A stretch of 64,000 nt of DNA from Silene conica (lineage: Eukaryota > Streptophyta > Magnoliopsida > Caryophyllales > Caryophyllaceae): assembly GCA_029255685.2 (NCBI GenBank), contig CM055320.2, forward strand, positions 8,418,614 to 8,482,613, read 5' to 3'. The translations under genes and the position numbers were made by a program. The notes beneath the pieces are model-generated. The model had not been told where the DNA came from and made no database searches. It was given only the letters and a program-made list of their open reading frames with translations. Below, piece by piece: positions 45,355 through 54,346 of this stretch. How positions within the stretch are numbered: position 1 is the first letter of the stretch; each line of letters opens with the position of its first letter.

Positions 45355-45640
45355 TTTGCAGAGCCAAAGATACAATGGTCTCTATGATGCAATTTTGAGA
45401 GGTCGGATTCAAGGTGTTAAAGCATACATAGCGAATAATGATTTTAGCAGAGCCAAAGATTACATTGATCCAATTCGGGTCAATATTGAGATGTGCGAGA
45501 GGAATTTTGCGTGGTTGGGGGTGATATCAAGTCGCCCATAACCAACGATAGTAAGGCCGAAGATGATATTGCTAAAGCCGCTCATGGAGTTTTGAAAGGT
45601 GGACGAGATTCTCATAGTATGTTCTATGACAAATTATTCC
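45355..45640 (+). pseudogene. PMEI-like pseudogene 1 (3' half, frameshifted)
   Basis: Matches the second half of the intact PMEI-like gene. 'ANNDFSRAKDYID' aligns with NNDFNKAQEYIDAL, and 'NIEMCERNFAWLG' with ELCQRNFEFLG, which holds the last conserved Cys. After a frameshift near 45520, 'KSPITNDSKAEDDIAKAA' aligns with the C-terminus. The signal peptide and first three conserved Cys are absent. Confidence 0.85.
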
Positions 45641-45890
45641 AATGTAAGACGCCACCAAACGATACTAAAACTTGCGTAATATTAACAAAAACACAACCTT
45701 TGTCGCGGTAGTTACAACAGCTAAATGGTAACACCATAAACTGGATAACTAAAGAAAACGGTAGCCGAAAGATTAAGGTCGTAGTGTTATTTTCCATTAC
45801 TAAACTGTATAATTACCAACAACTGCACTATTTACACATTCAAAATAAAAGAGAGGTAAAACAATTTCACCGCAAATGGGTAATGGGAAC
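45641..45890. repeat. 3' flank shared with PMEI-like pseudogene 2
   Basis: About 200 bp here ('CGGTAGTTAC', 'GGTAGCCGAAAGA', 'AAGGTCGTAGTG', 'CAACTGCACTATTTACACA') matches 61795-61960 downstream of the second pseudogene with moderate divergence. The duplicated unit therefore included the gene and its 3' flank. Here it is cut at 45890 by element E. Confidence 0.75.
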
Positions 45891-47575
45891 TGATAACACC
45901 GTAATTTACCGATTTTTAAACCATATTTTATCTCTTATTTGAACGAAATAATAACCCGAGTTAGTATTATTAAGTCATTTTAGTATTAAATATAATATTA
46001 GTCGTCTAGTTTCATATAATGCAAATTACATTACTTCTTGGTACATTTTATTTTATAGGTACCAAAAAAAGGAAGAGTCGGATTGAATAAAGTAAAACGA
46101 GACGAAACTCTAATTGGGTCAAATGGAGACGATTTGAACTTGAAGTATTGAGACCAAAGATATACAAATAATAACTCATGATAAATTGTTGTTGGGCCCA
46201 AAAACTAAGACCATAATCAACTTCTACTGTGATTTTTGAAGAGCAAAAAGGAGTCACGTGGGGAGGACTCACGTGGGGGAGAAAAGAAAAGGAAACAAGA
46301 GGGCAACATTCATTTTTGGGGAGTTTGGCTGGGCAGAGAACACGGAGGAGCAGCAAGCAGTAGTAAATGGAGTCTGTGTAATTAGCTGATCGAGTTTTCC
46401 AAACAATCCAAAATTCCTTTTCTCTTTACCTTTCTTAGTTGAATTCAATTAGTATTTGGGTTTACAACAATTGTTAGAGGATTCATCATCCTATTTCCAT
46501 TTAATTCAAGTTGGGTAACTAATCCTTTTTCCCTTTTCATTTATTCTACTTCATTTATGCATTTATTTAATTAAAGTTTCAATCTTTTTTACTCTTAACA
46601 TGTTTTATATTATTGTTATTGTTATTTGTCTAGTTTGGTTTACTTTACTTTAAAGTTTCAATCTTTGTTGTGTCACCATGTTTAATATTGTCATTAGAGT
46701 AGTAGTTAGTATGTTTAATGTTAACTTTTGTATGATTAGTGAGTAGTCTATCACTAGGGTTCGATTAGACTACGACATGTGTAGATTACCGTCTTAATTC
46801 CACCAAATTGGTGTTGAGGGGGAGTTTATTGGGTTAATTAAGGGATTTGACTTGTTTATGTTTTATTTGGGATTGTTGTTAACTTTTGACCCTTGACCGT
46901 CGACGGGAGTTGGCTAGGTTGGGAGTTGGCTCACCCACTTGGACTAGTTTGTCATCTTGAGTCGAGCCCGGGAGGGAGGACTTGAGAGGGGTGCCCTTAA
47001 TTTTCGGTTTGAAAGCGACCCACGGGAGAGGGAGTGGGATGACCGGGGTATAGCGTGGACTTAGAACCTTAATCTTGGGGAGAGGGGAGTCAAAATAGGC
47101 ATATTTTGGTAAGCTTTGACCCTTGACTTAAGGAGTTTGATGCATGAGCCCGAGAGGGAGTTGTGTCGGCATAGCTAGTGTCTCATAGTGAGCCCGAGAG
47201 GGAGTCTATGAGCGAATTAGAGACGTCTCACCATTAACCTTTCCCCTTGGCAACTTGTTACAGGAGTTAAGCGGCAATTTACAAGTGTTGGAAGTCGAAA
47301 TCGCGCCCTAGGCCTTTCTTTATTGCTTTTATCTTTTTTCTATTATTTGTTTGCTTCTTTAGTTTAGTAGTCATAGTTAATTTATGTTTACATGTTTAGT
47401 TTGTTTTCTATCTCATTATTGATTCGCGTAACTAACCTATAATCTAAGACAAGACTAGTACTCAAACTTAACCTCCCTGTGGATCGACCTCGACTACCTT
47501 ACTACATTAGTTTAGTAGTTGAGTTTTATATAAATATTGTTTGATCGGGGGATGGCGACAAACCCCCCGCTATCA
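45891..47575 (+). repeat. Element E 5' LTR
   Basis: Begins TGATAACACC and ends GCTATCA. Contains two G-boxes (46255-46260 and 46270-46275). Near-identical to 51741-53426. Confidence 0.93.
46252..46280 (+). promoter_or_regulatory. Paired G-box (ABRE-like) motifs in element E LTR
   Basis: TCACGTGGGG occurs twice with centres 15 bp apart. CACGTG flanked by GG is the core bound by plant bZIP (ABF/AREB type) and bHLH factors. The same pair is at 52102-52130 in the other LTR. Function is inferred from the motif. Confidence 0.5.
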
Positions 47576-47578
47576 AAA

Positions 47579-47596
47579 TGGCGCCGTTGCCGGGGA
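47579..47596 (+). promoter_or_regulatory. Element E tRNA-Asp primer binding site
   Basis: TGGCGCCGTTGCCGGGGA, identical to that of element C. It starts three bases after the LTR end. A second copy follows the second LTR at about 53430-53447. Confidence 0.92.
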
Positions 47597-47776
47597 GGTT
47601 AACGGATTGATATTAGTTTAGTTTTGGATTTGTTAGACTATGCTTTTGTTACTTGTTACTTGATACTTGTTGCATGAAACTTGTTGCATGTTGCTTAAGT
47701 GTTGCATTCTTACTTGTTTCTTGTGACTTTTCCTTTTATTTTCTTTTCTTTTGTTTTATCACTTGTTTGAGCAATC

Positions 47777-49561
47777 TTGACCATGTCTTGCATACGTGAT
47801 TTTTGTAGACCAAATCTTACTCATATTAACCGGCCTATTAACATTGGGGTTGTGGATGTTGATTATGAGTTTGATATAGGTCTTATTGAGTTGATTAGGC
47901 AAGATGTCTTTTGTGGTTTGGAGAGTGATGAAGCAATTGATCATTTAGAGACTTTTGAAGGAAATTGTGACCTTGTTAAGAAGGAGGGACTATCGGACCA
48001 AGCCATTAGACTCTTACTCTTTCCCTTTAGTCTTAAGGGTGAAGCTAAGAGATGGTTACGTTCTCACCCTTCTAGCACCTTTTGCACTTGGGATGACTTA
48101 GCTCAAGCCTTTCTAAACAAGTTTTACCCTCCTTCTAAAACCACCTTTAGGAAGCGTCAAATCTACAATTTCCAACAAGGTGAGTTTGAGACTTTGAGTG
48201 AGACTTGGGATAGGTTTAGGGGTTTGTTGAGAGCTTGTCCCCATCATGGTTTCTCCCCTTGTCAAGTCATGACTACTTTCTTTGATGGTTTGCTTCCTTC
48301 ACTTAAAAACCTTGTGACAATATCTTCCGGGGTAGGAGCTTTTGATAAGCTAAGTGTTAATGATGGTAGAGCTTTAATTGAGAACATGGCCCGTGTTGAT
48401 GAGAATCGAAATTCCATTTGGGCTACTTTTAGGAGAGAACCACAAAGTAAACTTAAATGTAATGACTATTCTATGTTTGTTGCTTTGAGTGGAAATGTGG
48501 ATTCTTCTTCTTCTTGTTTTATGGATGTGCCTTATGTTCAATCACATGTTCCTCCTTCCCCTATGGATGTGTATTCTATGCATGAGTTAACATTGTCTTA
48601 TGATTCTTGTGGTGATGATTCTAATGCTTGCCTTTCTTATGCATCTCTACCACTTGTGAATTTGAATGTGATGAATGATGTTAATGATGATATGCATACC
48701 TTTGACCCTTCTTGTGAACCACCTAGCCTTTTGCCAAAAGACCTTTCACACCCTTTATTCCAATCCACTCCTCACTTGGTAAATGTTGTTGATGATTGTG
48801 AGTTTGAAAGTGTGAAATTCGATGATGAGTTGTGGTTGGATGAGCTAAATAGTGTTCTTTGTGAAAGCTTTGAAGAAATTGGTTTGTGTGAGTTTGAGAG
48901 AGTTGGCTTTGAGGTAGATTATGAGGTAGTGGAGAAGGAGTTGGTGAAAGAGTGTTTGGAGGAGAGTTGCATTTTCAATGAATCTTGGGATGAAGAGAGT
49001 CTAAACATGTTTGATGATAGTATTGAGGTGTGTTGGGATGATGATAATGATGAGTATATTGACTCCTTAGGCCAACCCACTTTCGAGAGGTTCCTTGAGG
49101 AAACATGTATGCCCACCCCTATACTTGAGGATTACTCTCTTATTCCCATTATTTTGCCTCCTCGTGACTTTCTTACTCCTTTACTTGAACCCATGCCTAT
49201 TGAAGATGATTGTGAGAGTGTTACTAAAGAGGTTATGATGACATTTGGTTTGTTGCTTGATGATTTCCCGAAGGAAAAATTTGATGATGAGAAGGATGAT
49301 GTTGTGAGTGACCCTAAGAGTTTTTACCTTCCCTTTGTGAACTTGAAATCAAGTGATGAACCTTGTTGTGATTATGTCATTTTTGACTTGCACTCCTTTT
49401 CTCACAAGTCGTCTACTATGTTTCTTACTTGGTTATATGCTTTGACTTACATATGTTGTTTGATCTCTTATAACCATTTCATTGAAAATTGGTCCTCTTC
49501 ATTTGATAAGCTATTGAGATCATTGATGGGATTTTTAAATAATCCACTTGATATGTTTTGA
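47777..49561 (+). CDS. gag: Element E gag-type protein with long acidic C-terminal extension
   Basis: An intact 594-residue frame. Residues about 50-215 are a retrotransposon gag capsid domain related to that of element C: shared 'LLLFPFSL' / 'LMLFPYSL', 'WDDLAQAFLNKFYPPSKT' / '[18 protein letters not shown]' and 'CPHHG'. After residue 215 there is no zinc knuckle or protease motif. Instead about 350 residues are strongly acidic and Cys-containing, with many 'DD', 'EE' and 'CE' pairs. A hydrophobic stretch (MFLTWLYALTYICCLI) lies near the C-terminus. The extension's function is unknown to me. Gag would assemble virus-like particles; enzymes must come from another element. The start is the first ATG; the second (MSC, 47783) is equally possible. 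The first ~240 codons recur in the partial copy at 53628. Confidence 0.85.
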   Translation: MTMSCIRDFCRPNLTHINRPINIGVVDVDYEFDIGLIELIRQDVFCGLESDEAIDHLETFEGNCDLVKKEGLSDQAIRLLLFPFSLKGEAKRWLRSHPSSTFCTWDDLAQAFLNKFYPPSKTTFRKRQIYNFQQGEFETLSETWDRFRGLLRACPHHGFSPCQVMTTFFDGLLPSLKNLVTISSGVGAFDKLSVNDGRALIENMARVDENRNSIWATFRREPQSKLKCNDYSMFVALSGNVDSSSSCFMDVPYVQSHVPPSPMDVYSMHELTLSYDSCGDDSNACLSYASLPLVNLNVMNDVNDDMHTFDPSCEPPSLLPKDLSHPLFQSTPHLVNVVDDCEFESVKFDDELWLDELNSVLCESFEEIGLCEFERVGFEVDYEVVEKELVKECLEESCIFNESWDEESLNMFDDSIEVCWDDDNDEYIDSLGQPTFERFLEETCMPTPILEDYSLIPIILPPRDFLTPLLEPMPIEDDCESVTKEVMMTFGLLLDDFPKEKFDDEKDDVVSDPKSFYLPFVNLKSSDEPCCDYVIFDLHSFSHKSSTMFLTWLYALTYICCLISYNHFIENWSSSFDKLLRSLMGFLNNPLDMF

Positions 49562-51740
49562 TTGCATTTTTCTATGCTTTGTTGGTTTGTTTTCTTTTGT
49601 TGTTTCTTTTGTGTAGGTATTATGTTCGTGAGCTTCAAGAACCAACAACAAGATGATGAGTTGAGGTTGAAGAATCAAAGATCACTTTCTTGATGGAATG
49701 ATCAAAGAGAGCTTGAAACGGTGGTATTCTTCACTCTCACTTTCTTTATTTTGTCCTCCCTTGTGTTTAGACATTGAGGACAATGTCCGATTCAAGTGTG
49801 GGGAGGATTGTGTTGTTGGTTGGTTGGAGTAATTGGAGCGTGGATTGGATTTGGTGGTGTTGGTCTCTTGTGTACATTTTTTTGTGGAGTTGGAGCGTTG
49901 ATATCTTTGGTGGTGTTTTGTTGTTTTAATTATGTGTTGTCGTAGTTTAATTTGTCTTTTTTCTTAGTAGTATCATGTTTAGTTTTACATGTGTTTTTAT
50001 TGTGCGCTTATCATTTGAAAAATAAAAAAAAACCAAAAAAATTGAAAATTCTTCAAAAATTCAAAAAAAAAATGTGCTTTCATTTATTTGCATTTTCATT
50101 TATTTTATCGAATAAGTGTGGGGAGGAAACTCCCTTGGCATTATCTTGTATATATTGTTGTTTTTGTAATAATATGCATAGGTACACTTGGAATATCGGA
50201 GGCATATGCTAAGGAGTTAGAAGACGTTTGGTATAATCGCTCTTATCTCTTCTCCTTTTCATTCTCTTTTCTCTTTTTCATGATTAAGGAGGATGGGCTA
50301 TGTATGTTGAGGAGGATGTTCCGGTTTTGGAACTTGGTGTTGTGTGCCTATGTGCTGGTAGGATTAGTTGCATTAGTCTATTTGGCATATAGTTTGATAG
50401 TTGCACTTGCATTAGAACATGTTTATATTAGTTGCATTAATGACATGTAGTTGCATTTAGGAAAAATTTCGAAATTGGCTAATTGGGAACATTGGCAAAA
50501 TCGTATAAGCCATCGCAAATAATTCTTCTACTTGTGACTTTGCCTTTTAGAATGGTTTTGAAACACTCTAGGTTATGCTTTGTTAGTATCTTTCGAACCG
50601 TGATCCAATACCAAGTCGAGGGTTTGCATTTTGAATCACCTTGTCCAACCTCGTGATGCGAATAGGTATAGATTGACTAGTCTTGGTGACCTTGTCGGTT
50701 TGGGTGGACTTGAGATTTTTGGTGGTTTTTAAAATGCTCATTTCTTTAAATTTTGGAGTGAAATGTTGAAGAAGTGAAAAAGAAACCTCTAGAAAAAGAA
50801 AAAAAAAAGAGAAAAAAAAAATAGTGGAATAAGATCATGTAGTTTAGGTGGAGGCGTACCACTTCGATGTGCTTTGGAGGGGGGCCAAGGATTTGGTTTC
50901 CCACTTGGTCGTGAATTCGACCACCCAAAGACAGAGTGATTGTCACCCCGATAAGCTATTGCCTAGAGGTTAACCGGTCGCCTAATAAGCGATTGGCGAA
51001 ATCAAAGGGCATTAGCACGCGTGGGACAAACCCCATCTTAACTCATGATAGAAAAAAAAAGAAAAAAAAATGAAGAAAAACATGAAGAAAAAAAGGGAGA
51101 CAATAATAAAAAAATTTGAGGTTATTTGTTGTGTTTTCCACCTTTATGAAATGACTTGAGCATTTAAACCCGAAAATCGAATTTTGCTATCCTTCCTTGA
51201 CAAACTTGGGACGATCCATGACCCTTACTTGTGAAGAGTCTAGACCGGTTTATTCCTTACCTCTAACATCATGGGGACCTTCCTTCCATTCCATCCGATC
51301 GGCCTCGACAAAGTTTTTGGATCATGGTTATGAAAGTACCCTAGGTTAGCATTATTTGGTAGTGTTTTGTCGCCATCCTTTTGGTCTTAGTGACGTGTTG
51401 AATTAGTATTTGTGCGGGAGTTTATGATCTTGAATTTGTTCCCTTTTAGTCGATTTCAGTCGCTTAGATGAGGAAAGCGGCTTTTCTCTTTTGTCGATGC
51501 ATCCTATTTTTTGTTTATGTGTTTCATGTTAGGGTGTGACGAAAAATTTGAGCAAGACCCCACTTGCCTTGCAATAGGGCACTTTTCCCTCATAAGGTGT
51601 CAAATTGTGAGTTGAAAGGGCGTTGAGTGCGCTAATACTCAATCGGATATTAGTAGTATCTATAGTTCTTTTATATTACGGGTCTTAGTATAGTTTGTGA
51701 GCTTACTCGAGGACGAGTAAGAGATAAGTGTGGGGAGATT
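49562..51740 (+). other. Element E 3' non-coding region with three polypurine-like motifs
   Basis: Contains 'GAGGACAATG' followed by AAGTGTGGGGAGG at about 49776-49806, TAAGTGTGGGGAGG at about 50105-50120, and the true polypurine tract TAAGTGTGGGGAG at 51726-51738, preceded by 'GAGGACGAGTAAGAG'. A/G-rich tracts lie at 50775-50825 and 51045-51110. A 120-codon frame at 50088-50450 has three hydrophobic segments. Sequence at about 51545-51630 resembles the 3' region of element C. Confidence 0.75.
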
Positions 51741-53426
51741 TGATAACACCGTAATTTACCGATTTTTAACCCATATTTTATCTCTTATTTGAACGAAATA
51801 ATAACCCGAGTTAGTATTATTAAGTCATTTTAGTATTAAATATAATATTAGTCGTCTAGTTTCATATAATTCAAATTACATTACTTCTTGGTACATTTTA
51901 TTTTATAGGTACCAAAAAAAGGAAGGGTCGGATTGAATAAAGTAAAACGAGACGAAATTCTAATTGGGTCAAATGGAGACGATTTGAACTTGAAGTATTG
52001 AGACCAAAGATATACAAATAATAACTCATGATAAATTGTTGTTGGGCCCAAAAACTAAGACCATAATCAACTTCTACTGTGATTTTTGAAGAGCAAAAAG
52101 GAGTCACGTGGGGAGGACTCACGTGGGGGAGAAAAGAAAAGGAAACAAGAGGGCAACATTCATTTTTGGGGAGTTTGGCTGGGCAGAGAACACGGAGGAG
52201 CAGCAAGCAGTAGTAAATGGAGTCTGTGTAATTAGCTGATCGAGTTTTCCAAACAATCCAAAATTCCTTTTCTCTTTACCTTTCTTAGTTGAATTCAATT
52301 AGTATTTGGGTTTACAACAATTGTTAGAGGATTCATCATCCTATTTCCATTTAATTCAAGTTGGGTAACTAATCCTTTTTCCCTTTTCATTTATTCTACT
52401 TCATTTATGCATTTATTTAATTAAAGTTTCAATCTTTTTTACTCTTAACATGTTTTATATTATTGTTATTGTTATTTGTCTAGTTTGGTTTACTTTACTT
52501 TAAAGTTTCAATCTTTGTTGTGTCACCATGTTTAATATTGTCATTAGAGTAGTAGTTAGTATGTTTAATGTTAACTTTTATATGATTAGTGAGTAGTCTA
52601 TCACTAGGGTTCGATTAGACTACGACATGTGTAGATTACCGTCTTAATTCCACCAAATTGGTGTTGAGGGGGAGTTTATTGGGTTAATTAAGGGATTTGA
52701 CTTGTTTATGTTTTATTTGGGATTGTTGTTGACTTTTGACCCTTGACCGTCGACGGGAGTTGGCTAGGTTGGGAGTTGGCTCACCCACTTGGACTAGTTT
52801 GTCATCTTGAGTCGAGCCCGGGAGGGAGGACTTGAGAGGGGTGCCCTTAATTTTCGGTTTGAAAGCGACCCACGGGAGAGGGAGTGGGATGACCGGGGTA
52901 TAGCGTGGACTTAGAACCTTAATCTTGGGGAGAGGGGAGTCAAAATAGGCATATTTTGGTAAGCTTTGACCCTTGACTTAAGGAGTTTGATGCATGAGCC
53001 CGAGAGGGAGTTGTGTCGGCATAGCTAGTGTCTCATAGTGAGCCCGAGAGGGAGTCTATGAGCGAATTAGAGGCGTCTCACCATTAACCTTTCCCCTTGG
53101 CAACTTGTTACTGGAGTTAAGCGGCAATTTACAAGTGTTGGAAGTCGAAATCGCGCCCTAGGCCTTTCTTTATTGCTTTTATCTTTTTTCTATTATTTGT
53201 TTGCTTCTTTAGTTTAGTAGTCATAGTTAATTTATGTTTACATGTTTAGTTTGTTTTCTATCTCATTATTGATTCGCGTAACTAACCTATAATCTAAGAC
53301 AAGACTAGTACTCAAACTTAACCTCCCTGTGGATCGACCTCGACTACCTTACTACATTAGTTTAGTAGTTGAGTTTTATATAAATATTGTTTGATCGGGG
53401 GATGGCGACAAACCCCCACGCTATCA
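51741..53426 (+). repeat. Element E second LTR
   Basis: Near-identical to 45891-47575. It is followed by another primer site and a second internal copy, so it serves as the 3' LTR of the first unit and the 5' LTR of the second. Confidence 0.93.
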
Positions 53427-54346
53427 AAATGGCGCCGTTGCCGGGGAGGTTAACGGATTGATATTAGTTTAGTTTTGGATTTGTTAGACTATGCTTTTGT
53501 TACTTGTTACTTGATACTTGTTGCATGAAACTTGTTGCATGTTGCTTAAGTGTTGCATTCTTACTTGTTTCTTGTGACTTTTCCTTTTATTTTCTTTTCT
53601 TTTGTTTTATCACTTATTTGAGCAATCTTGACCATGTCTTGCATACGTGATTTTTGTAGACCAAATCTTACTCATATTAACCGGCCTATTAACATTGGGG
53701 TTGTGGATGTTGATTATGAGTTTGATATAGGTCTTATTGAGTTGATTAGGCAAGATGTCTTTTGTGGTTTGGAGAGTGATGAAGCAATTGATCATTTAGA
53801 GACTTTTGAAGGAAATTGTGACCTTGTTAAGAAGGAGGGACTATCGGACCAAGCCATTAGACTCTTACTCTTTCCCTTTAGTCTTAAGGGTGAAGCTAAG
53901 AGATGGTTACGTTCTCACCCTTCTAGCACCTTTTGCACTTGGGATGACTTAGCTCAAGCCTTTCTAAACAAGTTTTACCCTCCTTCTAAAACCACCTTTA
54001 GGAAGCGTCAAATCTACAATTTCCAACAAGGTGAGTTTGAGACTTTGAGTGAGACTTGGGATAGGTTTAGGGGTTTGTTGAGAGCTTGTCCCCATCATGG
54101 TTTCTCCCCTTGTCAAGTCATGATTACTTTCTTTGATGGTTTGCTTCCTTCACTTAAAAACCTTGTGACAATATCTTCCGGGGTAGGAGCTTTTGATAAG
54201 CTAAGTGTTAATGATGGTAGAGCTTTAATTGAGAACATGGCCCGTGTTGATGAGAATCGAAATTCCATTTGGGCTACTTTTAGGAGAGAACCACAAAGTA
54301 AACTTAAATGTAATGACTATTCTATGTTTGTTGCTTTGAGTGGAAA
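53427..54346 (+). mobile_element. Element E second, truncated internal copy
   Basis: Repeats 47576-48497 almost exactly, including the primer site and the gag start (ATG 53628). It is cut after about 240 codons at 54346 by element F. The frame ends 'SGN' and then runs into F, stopping at 54389. It is therefore a truncated gag, not an intact gene. Confidence 0.9.

Larger units (their letters stand above)
45891..53426 (+). mobile_element. Element E: gag-only Athila-related (TR-GAG type) LTR retrotransposon
   Basis: LTRs of 1685-1686 bp (45891-47575 and 51741-53426), TGATAACACC...CTATCA. The tRNA-Asp primer site TGGCGCCGTTGCCGGGGA is at 47579-47596. There is one 594-codon gag-type gene, a 2.2-kb 3' non-coding region and polypurine tract AAGTGTGGGGAGATT at 51727-51740. 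There is no protease, RT, RNase H or integrase. The LTRs differ at about ten sites by eye, implying recent activity. No target duplication is found because a second partial internal region follows the 3' LTR. Confidence 0.9.
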
